From the NCBI RefSeq assembly GCF_020662345.1, contig NZ_VMOA01000029.1, forward strand, positions 1 through 64,000: a DNA stretch of 64,000 nucleotides, written 5' to 3'. The notes beneath the pieces are model-generated. The model worked only from the letters and a program-made list of their open reading frames with translations. It was not told where the DNA came from and ran no database searches. The number at the start of each line of letters is the position of its first letter. The stretch's first letter is position 1. A program made the position numbers and the translations under genes. The DNA is from Methylobacterium sp. W2 (lineage in GTDB: Bacteria > Pseudomonadota > Alphaproteobacteria > Rhizobiales > Beijerinckiaceae). Below are positions 16,893 to 27,064 of this stretch, piece by piece.

Positions 16893-19592
16893 TCAGCGCT
16901 GCGCGGGACCTGCACCGTCCGCCTCTGAACCTTCTGCCTTCTCGGGTCTCTGCGCCTTCTGATGCAGCAGGTTGAGGATCAGCGCCGTCCAGCCGGTCTG
17001 GTGTGAGGCGCCGAGGCCGCGCCCGGTATCGCCGTCGAAGAACTCGTGGAACAGCAGGGCGTCTTCGGCACCGGGGGCCGGGGCGATCGGCGGGCGGTCT
17101 CCGAAGGCCGGCCGCCGCCCGTCCTCGCCCTTGGCGAAGAGGGCGATCAGGCGGTCGGTGAGGGCGTCGGCGATGGCGTTCAGGGTGAGGAACGTGCCCG
17201 ATCCGGTGGGATATTCCACCAGGAAGTCGTCGCCGTAATAGGAGTGGAACCGCCGCAGCGCCTCGACGACGAGGTAGTTGACCGGCATCCAGACCGGACC
17301 GCGCCAGTTCGAATTGCCGCCGAACATGTTCGAGGTCGAATCGGCAGGATCGTAGCGCACGGTGAACGCATCGCCGAACCCGTTCAAGGAATAGGGCCGG
17401 TCGAGATGCGCCTTCGATAGGGAACGCACGCCGTGGTCCGAGAGGAACTCGGCCTCGTCGAGCATGCGCCGCAGCAGCGCCTTCATCCGGTGCCCGCGCA
17501 GGAGCGACAGGAGCTTGCGATCGCCGACGCCGCCTTCGTCCCAGCGCGAGACGAGGCGGGCAAGGTGGGGGCGGTTCTCGAGGAGCCAGTTCAGGCGCCG
17601 GGCGAAATCCGGCAACCGCTGCAGCACCGAGGGCTCGATCACCTCGACGGCGAAGAGCGGCACCAGCCCCACCACGGAGCGGACGCGCAAGGGCAGCATG
17701 CCGCCGCCGGGGATGTCGACCTCGTCGTAGTAGAACTCGTCCTCCTCGTCCCACAGGCCGAAGCCCTCGCCGCCCATGTCGGTCATCGCCTCGGCGATGA
17801 GCAGGAAATGCTCGAAGAACTTCGAGGCGGTGCTCTCGTAGACGTCGTTGTGGAGCGCGAGTTCGAGGGCGATGCGCATCATGTTGAGGGAATACATCGC
17901 CATCCAGGCGGTGCCGTCGGCCTGATGGATGCGGCCGAAGCCGGGGGGCGGGCGCGACCGGTCGAACACGCCGACATTGTCGAGGCCGAGGAAGCCGCCC
18001 TGGAAGACGTTGCGGCCGTCGGCATCCTTGCGGTTCACCCACCAGGTGAAGTTGATCAGCAGCTTGTGGAAGACGCCTTCGAGGAAGGCGAGGTCGCCGC
18101 GCCCGCCGCGCCGGTCGCGGTCGATCTCGAACACCCGGTAGGTGGCCCAGGCATGGACCGGCGGGTTGGCGTCGCCGAATTCCCACTCGTAGGCCGGCAG
18201 CTGGCCGTTGGGGTGCATGTACCATTCGCGGGTGAGCAGCAGCAGCTGCTTCTTGGCGAAATCCGGGTCGAGCAGCGCCAGCGGGATGCAGTGGAAGGCG
18301 AGGTCCCAGGCGGCGAACCAGGGATATTCCCAGGTGTCGGGCATGGACAGCACGTCGGCCCCGGCGAAGTGGCGCCAGTGGACGTTGCGTCCGCCGTCGC
18401 GCTCGCGCGGCGGGGCCGGCTGGAGCGGATCGCCCTTCAGCCAGAGCCGCACGTCGTAGCAATAGAGCTGTTTCGACCAGATCAGCCCGGCGGCGGCCTG
18501 ACGGAAGATCGTGCGCGAATCCGCATCGGCGATGCCGTCCTGAAGGGCGTCGTAGAACGCGTCCGCCTCGGCGATCCGGCGCAGCAGGATGGCACCCTCG
18601 CGGTCGACCGGGCGGGGCCGCGCGCCGGCCGACAGTCGCAGGGTGACCCGCTTCGATTCACCGGGCTCGAGGCGAAGGGCGTAATGCAGGCCGAGCTTGG
18701 TCCCGCCATCCCGCCGCACGGCGGATTCGTCGCCCCCGACGATGGCCGCGTGGAGCCCGTCCTTGAACGGGCCGGGGGCGTCGGGCTGGCAGCCATGCCG
18801 GCGCAGGTTGGTGTCGTTCTCGCAGAACAGGACCTCCGGCTCGCCGTCATAGGAGAGCCGGTAGCGGCCGAGGCGCGGATGCTCGCAGGCGATGCTGCCA
18901 TCGGGCTGGACCGCCATCCTGGGGCGCGATTCCGGCGGTCCCTCGCGCCACGACCAGATGTTGCGGAACCACAGCTGCGGCACGAGGCGCAGATCCGCCG
19001 CCTCCGGGCCACGGTTGGTCGCCGTGATCACCGCATGGATGTCGTCGATCTCCTCCTTGGCGTATTCCACGGTGACATCGAAGAAGCGGTCCTCGGCGAA
19101 GGCGCCCGTCTCCTCGATCTCGTATTCCGGCTGGTCGCGGCCCCGGCGCAGCCCCTCGCGGACGAGTTCGTCATAGGGATAGGCCGCCTGCGGATAGCGA
19201 TAGAGGAATTTCAGGTAGGCATGGCTCGGGGTCGCGTCGAGGTAGTGATAGACCTCCTTGACGTCCTCGCCGTGGTTGCCTTCCTCGTTGGTCAGGCCGA
19301 AGAGCCGCTCCTTGAGGATGTAGTCGCGGCCGTTCCACAGGGCTACGGACAGGCACATCTGCCCGCGCTCGTCGCAGATCCCGGCGAGCCCGTCCTCGCC
19401 CCAGCGATAGGCGCGCGAGCGTGCTTCCTCATGCGGCAGCGAGCGCCAAGCATTGCCGTCGCGGCTGTAATCCTCCCGCACCGTCCCCCATTGGCGCTCG
19501 GCGAGATACGGCCCCCACAGGGACCATGCGCGCTCGCCGCGCGCCTGCTCGGCGATGCGGCGGCGCTCGGCCCAGGCGTCGAGCTCGCTCAC
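16893..19592 (-). CDS. GH63-like glucosidase (MGH1-type)
   Basis: The 899-residue soluble protein resembles bacterial family GH63 enzymes related to mannosyl-oligosaccharide glucosidase. Visible blocks: DTWEYPWFAAWDLAFH (donor site with acid residues), FGDANPPVHAWATYRVFEID, NVFQGGFLGLDNVGVFDRS, NSNWRGPVWMPVNYLVVEAL and the C-terminal HEFFDGDTGRGLGASHQTGW. These enzymes remove terminal glucose from glucosylglycerate-, trehalose- or oligosaccharide-like substrates. The GTG at 19592 (SELDAWAERRR) is chosen; the frame runs on upstream to 19823 without protein character. It is transcribed away from the RTX gene and is unusually long for a bacterial GH63. Confidence 0.85.
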   Translation of the reverse strand: MSELDAWAERRRIAEQARGERAWSLWGPYLAERQWGTVREDYSRDGNAWRSLPHEEARSRAYRWGEDGLAGICDERGQMCLSVALWNGRDYILKERLFGLTNEEGNHGEDVKEVYHYLDATPSHAYLKFLYRYPQAAYPYDELVREGLRRGRDQPEYEIEETGAFAEDRFFDVTVEYAKEEIDDIHAVITATNRGPEAADLRLVPQLWFRNIWSWREGPPESRPRMAVQPDGSIACEHPRLGRYRLSYDGEPEVLFCENDTNLRRHGCQPDAPGPFKDGLHAAIVGGDESAVRRDGGTKLGLHYALRLEPGESKRVTLRLSAGARPRPVDREGAILLRRIAEADAFYDALQDGIADADSRTIFRQAAAGLIWSKQLYCYDVRLWLKGDPLQPAPPRERDGGRNVHWRHFAGADVLSMPDTWEYPWFAAWDLAFHCIPLALLDPDFAKKQLLLLTREWYMHPNGQLPAYEWEFGDANPPVHAWATYRVFEIDRDRRGGRGDLAFLEGVFHKLLINFTWWVNRKDADGRNVFQGGFLGLDNVGVFDRSRPPPGFGRIHQADGTAWMAMYSLNMMRIALELALHNDVYESTASKFFEHFLLIAEAMTDMGGEGFGLWDEEDEFYYDEVDIPGGGMLPLRVRSVVGLVPLFAVEVIEPSVLQRLPDFARRLNWLLENRPHLARLVSRWDEGGVGDRKLLSLLRGHRMKALLRRMLDEAEFLSDHGVRSLSKAHLDRPYSLNGFGDAFTVRYDPADSTSNMFGGNSNWRGPVWMPVNYLVVEALRRFHSYYGDDFLVEYPTGSGTFLTLNAIADALTDRLIALFAKGEDGRRPAFGDRPPIAPAPGAEDALLFHEFFDGDTGRGLGASHQTGWTALILNLLHQKAQRPEKAEGSEADGAGPAQR

Positions 19593-20348
19593 GCCCGGCC
19601 CCCGCGTCGAAGACCTAGCCGGAGGGCCGGCCGCGACGCCGGATGCGGTCCGGCAGGGCGAAACATCGTGCTGACGTACGAAGGAAGCAGAGGGTGGGCG
19701 GTCATCGGTCCCGGCGGGCTGTGGCTCAGTCGGGGCCGAGATGCACCATCGGAGCCAAGCTTGGAACCGCTCAGCGGAAAAGCACCGAAGAGGACGGCCC
19801 GTCGCGATCCGGACGGGTGTCACGGATCAGTGTGGAGTGTGGACCGCCTGAGCCGGTTCGCATCGACACAGGCTACGATGACGCCGCGCCGCGCGCCCCG
19901 GCCGGGGAACGCGCCCATGCCCGTCGCACCTCCTGTCAGTCGAGCGCCTGCCTGCTCAGCGACGCGTGTTCTGAACACCCTACGGATCAAGGTACCGCAG
20001 CCGGTGCAACCCGGGGCTCATCACCAGGCCCGCGATCCGGCACCGAAGGTCATCCTCGTTGGGCCGATACATTTCTGACATCATTAACAATATTTCCCTC
20101 AAGGTAGATCGGGGAATTGTCAAAATGGTACATTCTTTTGGTATCATTTAAAACCTTGAATAAGTAACAAATATTAATTACCCATGGGTCCGACGGCAAC
20201 GTCCTGATCCTTGCACCCTCTAGTAGTGCTCTTGCTTGAAGAACTCGTCGGCCATGCGGCGCAGACGTCGATGATGGCCGTGCTTTGGAAGCACGGACCA
20301 TAAGAGATCAGCCTCCTGACTGATCAATTCAACACATTGAGAGCAATA
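19593..20348. other. Long AT-rich intergenic region upstream of the RTX gene
   Basis: This gap of about 750 bases contains a sharply AT-rich segment (20080-20185), unlike the rest of the window. It includes a TCAAGGT/ACCTTGA inverted pair (20098-20157) and several TATTAAT-like promoter candidates. A short minus-strand peptide reading (MADEFFKQEHY, about 20221-20253) precedes the hairpin listed separately. Nothing here is a convincing gene. Confidence 0.55.
20278..20296. promoter_or_regulatory. Perfect 8-bp hairpin in the RTX gene leader
   Basis: CCGTGCTT and AAGCACGG form a perfect stem around a three-base TGG loop. A weaker GATCAG/CTGATC stem follows at about 20306-20325. Both lie within 75 bases of the ATG at 20349 and may affect messenger structure or terminate an upstream transcript; there is no T-run. 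Confidence 0.45.
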
Positions 20349-22049
20349 ATGAATCAGTTGCTTCGCAGCGATCCGAGTCATGCCCAAGTAACACCGTCGC
20401 TGGCGCCGGAACCCGCCACCCTGACACGCCATGACGGGACGATCGTCGCCCGGGACGGCGATGTCATTCGCAACCTCGACATCTATGTCGATAGCGGGCC
20501 CGGCATCGACGTCGATCACGTGAAGAATGTGACCATCGAGAACGTCCGCATCCATATCAATGGGAACGGCGGCGCGGAGGAAGGTGCCGGCATCCGTGTC
20601 ATGCGGGGCGACAACGTCACCATCAAAAACGTCGAGGTCTTCAACGAGGGCGCGCCAGCCGCAGGCGCCGAACGGACCCCGGACCATTACGGGATTTCGG
20701 CCTTCGAGGCGAACAAGCTCAGCGTGACGAACGCCACGTTCCACGACACGTCGTCGGGCATCCTCCTGCAATACTCGCCGGGTGCCGAACTGGAGGGCAT
20801 CGAAGGCTACGATATGCGTGGGCCCTTCCCCCGCGGACAGCTCGTGCAGTTCGGCAACTCACCGGATTCGACCCTCAATAACTTCTACGTCCACAACGAT
20901 CCGAAGGTCGCCTGGACCGAAGACAACATCTCGATCTACTTCAGCGACAACGTCACCGTCTCGAACGGCGTCATCGACGGCAACAATTCGCCGAGCGGTC
21001 AGGGAGTCATCTTCGAAAACTCGAACAACGGCACCGTCCGCAACGTCGACGCGATCCATATGGGCAACGGCGCCTTCGCGGATTACGGGCAGAACAACAC
21101 CTTCGAATCCACGCGCTCCTTCGACAACATCGCGGGGGACCAGGGGCGTGGACATCCGCTTTCGAATGCCCTGATCTGGAGTGTGAACGAGAATACGGTG
21201 GTGACCGATTCCTCGTATCAGAACGCGGGCAATCCGAACAACATCGTCTGGGGACCGGGCAATATCGGCGCCGGTATCGATGTGACGGAAGTGACCGGCC
21301 AGAGGCCCGTGGCGCATTTGACCAACGCGTTCATGTGGAATGACGATGGTCTCGCCGACCCCGTGACCGGCAACGGAGGGGACGACCGCCTGACCGGTGG
21401 CGCCGGCGACGACGTCCTCACCGGCAATGGCGGCAACGATACGCTCCTGGGCGGCCCTGGCGCCGATACCATGCACGGCGGCACCGGCAACGACACCTAT
21501 CAGATCGACAATGCCCGCGACCGCGCCATCGAAAAATCGGGCGACGGCTTCGATACCCTTCGCACCTCGGTCAGCCACTCGATGGAAGCCAATATCGAGA
21601 AGATGGTGCTCTACGGCTCCGCCGATCTGACCGCCAACGGGAGCAAGGGCAACAACCAGATCTACGGCAATGCCGGGGACAACACGCTCTACGGCGGCGA
21701 CGGCCGCGATCTCCTCTACGGCCGCGGCGGTGCCGACACCTTCGTGTTTAAGACGATCACCGACAGTGACAAGGCAGCTGCCGGACGCGATATCATCAAG
21801 GACTTCAGCCACGCACAGGGCGACCGGCTCGACCTGCACTTGATCGATGCGGTCGCGGGCGGTTCAGTCAATCAGGCCTTCACGTTCATTGGCGGTGCCG
21901 ACTTCCATCACCGGGCAGGCGAATTGCGGGCGGACGTCCATCACGGCAACACGCTGGTCAGCGGCGACGTCAATGGCGACGGGGCGGCCGACGTCTCGGT
22001 CCTCCTGAAGGGCGCGATGTCCCTGCATGGCGGGGATTTCATTCTCTAA
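20349..22049 (+). CDS. RTX calcium-binding protein with right-handed beta-helix
   Basis: The 566-residue protein has no signal peptide. Residues about 25-310 form a right-handed parallel beta-helix (repeated NVTIENVRI, NVTIKNVEV, NVTVSNGVI units), followed by RTX nonapeptides (GGDDRLTGGAGDDVLTGNG, GGPGADTMHGGTGND) and a C-terminal tail resembling serralysin-type secretion signals (DVNGDGAADVSVLLKG). This fits a protein secreted by a type I ABC system in one step and folded outside by calcium. The helix may bind or cleave polysaccharide, but no catalytic triad is recognised. No type I secretion genes are nearby. ATG at 20349 is preferred to an in-frame TTG at 20337. Confidence 0.85.
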   Translation: MNQLLRSDPSHAQVTPSLAPEPATLTRHDGTIVARDGDVIRNLDIYVDSGPGIDVDHVKNVTIENVRIHINGNGGAEEGAGIRVMRGDNVTIKNVEVFNEGAPAAGAERTPDHYGISAFEANKLSVTNATFHDTSSGILLQYSPGAELEGIEGYDMRGPFPRGQLVQFGNSPDSTLNNFYVHNDPKVAWTEDNISIYFSDNVTVSNGVIDGNNSPSGQGVIFENSNNGTVRNVDAIHMGNGAFADYGQNNTFESTRSFDNIAGDQGRGHPLSNALIWSVNENTVVTDSSYQNAGNPNNIVWGPGNIGAGIDVTEVTGQRPVAHLTNAFMWNDDGLADPVTGNGGDDRLTGGAGDDVLTGNGGNDTLLGGPGADTMHGGTGNDTYQIDNARDRAIEKSGDGFDTLRTSVSHSMEANIEKMVLYGSADLTANGSKGNNQIYGNAGDNTLYGGDGRDLLYGRGGADTFVFKTITDSDKAAAGRDIIKDFSHAQGDRLDLHLIDAVAGGSVNQAFTFIGGADFHHRAGELRADVHHGNTLVSGDVNGDGAADVSVLLKGAMSLHGGDFIL

Positions 22050-22290
22050 TAAAGCAGGCAGGGTCGCTCCATGTGATTCGTGGGGCTACCCTGTCTTCGC
22101 TCTTCGAATCATGGCCCGCATGCTCAGCCGAGCGCACCGTCGCGGGGTCATGCTCGGCCATCGGACGCCTCGTCGACACCGACACACCGGACGCATGCGC
22201 CCACGTCTCTGCCGCCGCAGGATACGAGCCGGACGATACCGAAAAACGCTCTGGCCTCCGCCACCATGACGACATACTGATTTTGGCGCC

Positions 22291-23700
22291 ATGAATCAGA
22301 CCGCCACGCTCGGGCTCATCGCCCTCTTCGCCCTCGCGCCCGCTCACGCGCGGGCCCAATCGGCGACGAATCTCGAAGCTCTGCGCGGGCTGGCACCGGT
22401 GAGTGCCCTGGCGACGACGCTGGAGGGCAAGGCCGCCCTGGCGGCGAACCTCACGGTCACCGGCGACATCCAGATGGGGCGGCATGACCAGCCGCTGCTG
22501 CTGCCGTTCGCCGAGCAGCAGCACCTCGCCCTGCGCGACTGCTTCATCACCGACGGCAACGCCACCCAACTCGCCGACGGCCTCGGCACGTCCCTCGGGG
22601 AAGCCTATCAGGCGAAAGCGCGCTACGAGGACTCCAAGACCTTCACCAACGTCTCCGGCAGCCTCGCGCGGCTGATCGGCTACACCAACAACATCACCAA
22701 GTCGGATTCGAATGCGGGGAAGTACTTCTTCGCCAATGCGACGACCAATGGCGAGGCGCCGGTCTCCGAACCCGCCCGCGCCATCCTCACCAAGGTCGGC
22801 GGCACGACGGATGTCTTCGGCAAGGCCTATGATCGTCCCGCCGGAACACCGGGTGCCGACGCCTTCGGCAATTCGCGCCCGTTCCAGACCGAGCCGAGCG
22901 TCCTCTCGTATCGGGGCAAGGATTACTTCGGCGCCGCCTCCCACAGCATGGACTGGCTGCGCGGCCCGAAACAGAACCTGACGGACAGCCCGTCCTATCC
23001 GAGCGGCCACACCACCTACGGCTATACGGAATCGCTCCTCCTCGCCCTGCTGGTGCCGGAGCGCTACCAGCAGATGGTCGCGCGCGGGGCCGAGTACGGC
23101 AACAACCGCATCGTCGTCGGCGCCCATTACGCCATGGACGTGCTCGGGGGTCGGAGCGTCGCGCTCCATGCCGTCGCCCATCTGCTGGCCAACGACCCGG
23201 CCTATGTGGGTCAGACCCGCGCGAACCCGGCCATCGACAACGAGATGAGCCGCGCCACCGACGGCGCGGTGACCATCACCGACTATCCGGAGGCCCTGAA
23301 GGCGGCGCGCGCGGAACTCCAGGCCTTCCTTCGCGAGCGCTGCGGCGACACGGTGGCCGCCTGCGCCGCCGCCGACCGGAGCCGGTTCAAGGATGCCGCC
23401 GCCAATGCGGCCTTCTACGCCTCGACCCAGACCTACGGCCTGCCGGTGGTGCATCGGGACCGATCGGGCCAGGCGGTGGACGTCGCGCGGGTCGCGCCCG
23501 AGGCCGGCCACCTTCTCACCGCCGCCTTTCCGGCCGTGACACTCGCCGAGGCCAACGCCATCCTCACCGATACCCTCGGCCCGGCCGGCGGCTTCCTCGA
23601 CGACGGCTCGGTCTTCGGCCTGTATTCCCGGCTCGACCTCTACGCGGCCGGGGGCAAGGCGGCGGCCCTCGCCGCCACCCGACGGGCCGCTGCCCCGTAG
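22291..23700 (+). CDS. PAP2-family acid phosphatase, exported
   Basis: The 469-residue protein has a signal peptide ending near AHARA and a class-A acid phosphatase/PAP2 domain (about residues 170-310). The motifs PSYPSGHTTYG (active-site PSGH) and GAHYAMDVLGGR (second histidine and Asp) are intact. It probably dephosphorylates organic phosphates in the periplasm. About 150 residues follow the catalytic core without a recognised domain, making it longer than typical class-A enzymes. It is a single gene behind the RTX gene, with no shared promoter evidence. Confidence 0.85.
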   Translation: MNQTATLGLIALFALAPAHARAQSATNLEALRGLAPVSALATTLEGKAALAANLTVTGDIQMGRHDQPLLLPFAEQQHLALRDCFITDGNATQLADGLGTSLGEAYQAKARYEDSKTFTNVSGSLARLIGYTNNITKSDSNAGKYFFANATTNGEAPVSEPARAILTKVGGTTDVFGKAYDRPAGTPGADAFGNSRPFQTEPSVLSYRGKDYFGAASHSMDWLRGPKQNLTDSPSYPSGHTTYGYTESLLLALLVPERYQQMVARGAEYGNNRIVVGAHYAMDVLGGRSVALHAVAHLLANDPAYVGQTRANPAIDNEMSRATDGAVTITDYPEALKAARAELQAFLRERCGDTVAACAAADRSRFKDAAANAAFYASTQTYGLPVVHRDRSGQAVDVARVAPEAGHLLTAAFPAVTLAEANAILTDTLGPAGGFLDDGSVFGLYSRLDLYAAGGKAAALAATRRAAAP

Positions 23701-23748
23701 CACTGACCGCGAGGGCGCATGGTGTGGCGGATGACACGCCGCGCCTCC

Positions 23749-23892
23749 TCACTCGGACACGCGCTTGACCATGTGGACGATGCGGGGATGGCCGGATTCG
23801 GCGTCGGGATTTCGCAACTCACGCATTCCCGGCGCCCGGCCGGTGGTCAAGAAGACCAGGACCGTCAACGCAAGGACCCATTTGGCGGCCAT
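23749..23892 (-). CDS. Small exported protein, hypothetical
   Basis: The ATG at 23892 follows an AAGGAA ribosome site with about eight bases of spacing and encodes 47 residues: a hydrophobic stretch (MAAKWVLALTVLVFLTTG) followed by a basic, polar tail ending in IVHMVKRVSE. It fits a small membrane-anchored or secreted peptide. The open frame extends upstream in a basic, unlikely reading. No family is recognised. Confidence 0.55.
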   Translation of the reverse strand: MAAKWVLALTVLVFLTTGRAPGMRELRNPDAESGHPRIVHMVKRVSE

Positions 23893-24106
23893 CGCCGTTT
23901 TTCCTTCTCGGGGGAGAGAGAGCAGGGCTCTACGCCGGGAAGCGGGCCGACGGGTTGCGCCGGCGCACATCCACGCGGACGAGTCCTGGTGGGCGCTTCG
24001 AGATGAAGAGCGGACGGGACATGCCGTCGTCTTCCAAGCGTTCAGGCTTTCTTAGCCGTGCCGCCGGAGAATGCGGGCTCATCAACCTGCTGCGAGGGCC
24101 TCGTCC

Positions 24107-24232
24107 GTGCTCGACCTCATCCTCTACATCAGCGCTTCGGTCTGTGGCGTGGGATGCCTCGGGCTCTGGGCACTGCGCGAGCCGCCGGTCTCCTATCCGC
24201 GGGTGGAATGGGACGACGACGTCATCGGCTGA
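24107..24232 (+). CDS. Possible 41-residue small membrane protein
   Basis: A GTG at 24107, about eight bases after a GAGGG site, opens a 41-residue reading with one membrane span (LILYISASVCGVGCLGLWAL) and an acidic tail (WDDDVIG). It is too short for automatic gene lists. The hydrophobic pattern and ribosome site are the only evidence, so this is tentative. Confidence 0.35.
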   Translation: MLDLILYISASVCGVGCLGLWALREPPVSYPRVEWDDDVIG

Positions 24233-24440
24233 TCGCGGCCCCTGCACGGCCGTCCTCTGCGTCGTTCCGCGCGATGGCGTCACCGACAAGGCTGCGGCAG
24301 CACTCCATCGCGAAGGACGCCCCATGAACGGGCGGAACAGGACCCGTCGGATGCGCGACAGCCGCCCCCATTTGGGTTAGGGAGCCGACCGCCGTCTCGA
24401 CCGTTGGGCTCCCTCGAGCCCGGATGAACGCGGCGGCCGG

Positions 24441-26861
24441 ATGGGAACGGGCGGTATGGAGGACGACATCGACCGGTTGCGTCAGCGCGAGGCCGAACTC
24501 GAAGCCGAGATCACGCGGCTGAAAGCCGAGATCGCGTCCGGTATCCATTCCCCGGACAGGGATCAGAAGACCTCGGCGGCGGGGCCGGAACTGCTGTTCA
24601 CGGCGGCGGAGAAGACCCGCATGCCGCAGATCATCACCGATCCGAACCTGCCCGACAATCCCATCGTCTTCGCCAACCGCGCCTTCCAGGACCTGTGCGG
24701 CTACTCGGCGGAGGAACTCGTCGGGCGTAATTGCCGGTTCCTGCAGGGGCCGGGAACCGACGCGGCCGACGTGGCGCGCCTGCGCGACGCCATCGCGGCG
24801 CGGCGCGACGTGGTGGTCGAGATCGTCAACTACCATCGCGATGGGACGCCGTTCCGCAACGAACTTTATATCAGCCCCGTCTTCGACCGGGACGGGCGCC
24901 TGCGCTACTTCTTCGCCAGCCAGCTCGACGTCACCCGCTTTCGCACCGAGGAGGGCAAGCTCGCCGAGAGCGAGGCCCGGTACCAGACGCTGTTCGACGC
25001 CATCGATGCTGGGTTCTGCATCGTCGAGATGCGGTTCGACGCCACCGGCCGCGCCATCGACTACCGCTTCATCGAGGTCAATCCGGCCTTCGAGCGTCAG
25101 GCCGGCCTCGGCAATGTCGAGGGCCGCTGGGTCAGCGAGGTCATTCCCGGCATCGAGCCGCGCTGGCTCGACATCTACGGTGAGGTCGCCCTCAATGGCG
25201 AACCTGTCCGGTTCGAGAGCGGGGCGGTGACGCTGGGCCGCTGGTTCGACGTGCACGCCCTGCGCATCGGCGAGCCGGTGCAACGGCGCGTCGCCATCCT
25301 GTTCAACGACATCACCGACCGGCGCGAGGCCGAGACCGTACTGAGGACGACGGCCCGCGAGCGGACCACGGAGCGCGACCTCGTCTGGCGTGCGAGCCGC
25401 GACCTCCTCGTGATCTGCGGCTTTGATGGAGTCTATCGGTCGGTCAATCCGGCCTGGAGCGAGATGCTGGGCTGGCCCGCCGAGGCCCTAGTCGGCGCGC
25501 GGTTCGACGCCTTCGTGCATCCCGAGGACCGCAAGGCGGCCGAGCAGGCCATGGACCAGCTGCGGAGCGGCGCCGTCCTCGACAACCTCGACATCCGGCA
25601 GAGGGCGGCGGATGGCAGCGAGCGCTGGATCTCCTGGAACGCGATCCCGCAGGGCGACCATTTCTACGCCGCCGGCCGCGACGTGACCGAGCGCAAGGCC
25701 CTGGAGGAACAGCTCCGCCAGTCGCAGAAGCTCGAAGCCGTGGGCCAGCTCACCGGCGGCGTCGCGCACGACTTCAACAACCTCTTGACCGTGATCCGGT
25801 CCTCCACCGACCTGCTGCGCCGTCCCGACCTGCCGGAGGAGCGCCGGCGGCGCTATGTCGACGCCATCTCCGACACGGTGACGCGCGCGGCCAAGCTCAC
25901 CGGCCAGCTCCTGGCTTTCGCCCGGCGGCAATCCCTGACGCCAGAGGTCTTCGATGTCGCCAAGGGCGTGGCCTCCGTGGCCGACATGGTCGGCACCCTC
26001 ACCGGTGCGCGCATCCAGGTCGTGACCCAGATCGAGACCGGCCGGGACGATGCGGGACAGCCGCTGGCCTGCCTCATCGATGCCGATCCGAGCCAGTTCG
26101 ACACCGCCCTCGTCAACATGGTCGTCAACGCCCGCGACGCCATGGACGGCGAGGGCCGGCTGACCATCCGGGTCCGCCGCGCCTCGATCATCCCGGCCGT
26201 CCGGGCGCATCCCCGCATCCGGGGGGATTTCGTCGCCGTCTCGGTCACCGATACGGGTTCGGGCATCGCGCCGGAGGTGCTCGACCGGATCTTCGAGCCG
26301 TTCTTCACCACCAAGGGCGTCGGGCAGGGCACCGGCCTCGGCCTGTCGCAGGTCTTCGGCTTCGCCAAGCAATCGGGCGGCGAGGTGGTGGTGGAAAGCC
26401 GCCTCGGCCAGGGGACGACCTTCACCCTCTATCTCCCGCGCGCGGCGGGAGAGGCCGTGGCGGCCGAGCCGGTGCAGGAGCCCGCCCCCCTGGCCGAGCG
26501 GCACGGCACCCGCGTCCTCGTGGTGGAGGACAACGCGGAAGTCGGCGCCTTCGCCACCCAGGCCCTGCAGGAACTCGGCTACGTCACGCATTGGGTGACG
26601 GATGCGCGGCAGGCCCTCGACGCGCTCGCTCGTACGCCCGCCGGTTTCGAGGTGGTCTTCTCCGACGTGGTGATGCCGGGCATGAACGGCATCGATCTCG
26701 GCCACGCCATCGGCCGCAGATGGCCGGATCTGCCCGTGGTGCTCACCTCCGGCTACAGCCACGTCCTCGCCGAGGAGGGAAGCCACGGGTTCGAGCTTCT
26801 GCGCAAACCCTATTCGGTGGCCGACCTGTCGCGCATCCTGCGGCTCGCCGTCTCACGCTGA
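24441..26861 (+). CDS. LOV-domain hybrid histidine kinase (putative blue-light receptor)
   Basis: This 806-residue soluble protein begins with a short coiled coil, then a LOV domain (about residues 50-170) with the flavin-adduct motif GRNCRFLQG; the photoreactive cysteine is Cys98. Two more PAS domains follow (about 180-290 and 315-425), then HisKA ([11 protein letters not shown], His443), an HATPase domain with TGSGIAPE and [11 protein letters not shown], and a C-terminal receiver (Asp742 in [10 protein letters not shown]). It should bind FMN, form a cysteinyl adduct under blue light and relay phosphate internally. No response regulator is adjacent, so its output partner lies elsewhere. A second ATG at 24456 is an alternative start. 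Confidence 0.92.
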   Translation: MGTGGMEDDIDRLRQREAELEAEITRLKAEIASGIHSPDRDQKTSAAGPELLFTAAEKTRMPQIITDPNLPDNPIVFANRAFQDLCGYSAEELVGRNCRFLQGPGTDAADVARLRDAIAARRDVVVEIVNYHRDGTPFRNELYISPVFDRDGRLRYFFASQLDVTRFRTEEGKLAESEARYQTLFDAIDAGFCIVEMRFDATGRAIDYRFIEVNPAFERQAGLGNVEGRWVSEVIPGIEPRWLDIYGEVALNGEPVRFESGAVTLGRWFDVHALRIGEPVQRRVAILFNDITDRREAETVLRTTARERTTERDLVWRASRDLLVICGFDGVYRSVNPAWSEMLGWPAEALVGARFDAFVHPEDRKAAEQAMDQLRSGAVLDNLDIRQRAADGSERWISWNAIPQGDHFYAAGRDVTERKALEEQLRQSQKLEAVGQLTGGVAHDFNNLLTVIRSSTDLLRRPDLPEERRRRYVDAISDTVTRAAKLTGQLLAFARRQSLTPEVFDVAKGVASVADMVGTLTGARIQVVTQIETGRDDAGQPLACLIDADPSQFDTALVNMVVNARDAMDGEGRLTIRVRRASIIPAVRAHPRIRGDFVAVSVTDTGSGIAPEVLDRIFEPFFTTKGVGQGTGLGLSQVFGFAKQSGGEVVVESRLGQGTTFTLYLPRAAGEAVAAEPVQEPAPLAERHGTRVLVVEDNAEVGAFATQALQELGYVTHWVTDARQALDALARTPAGFEVVFSDVVMPGMNGIDLGHAIGRRWPDLPVVLTSGYSHVLAEEGSHGFELLRKPYSVADLSRILRLAVSR

Positions 26862-27064
26862 AGCCACCAGGTTGGCGGGCGCGACCGGGCGACGCGGCAA
26901 CCTCTGTTGCAGTGCAACGTTTTGTCCTCATCAACGCCAGCGCGCGGCCACGGCGTCGATGGGCCATGCCCGTCGTCGTCGGACGGTCCGTCGTCACCGC
27001 CTCGCCCGGTTCCCGGGCATTCCAGGCCGGCACCGAACGAAGCCCGCCCGATACGGATATCCGC

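Noticed and set aside
17433..20078. 881-residue plus-strand open frame
   Set aside because: Antisense to the GH63-like gene; no recognisable domains and Arg/Gly/Val-biased.
20221..20253. Short minus-strand peptide MADEFFKQEHY
   Set aside because: Too short and without supporting ribosome site or homology; it may be a decayed gene end, which I could not test.
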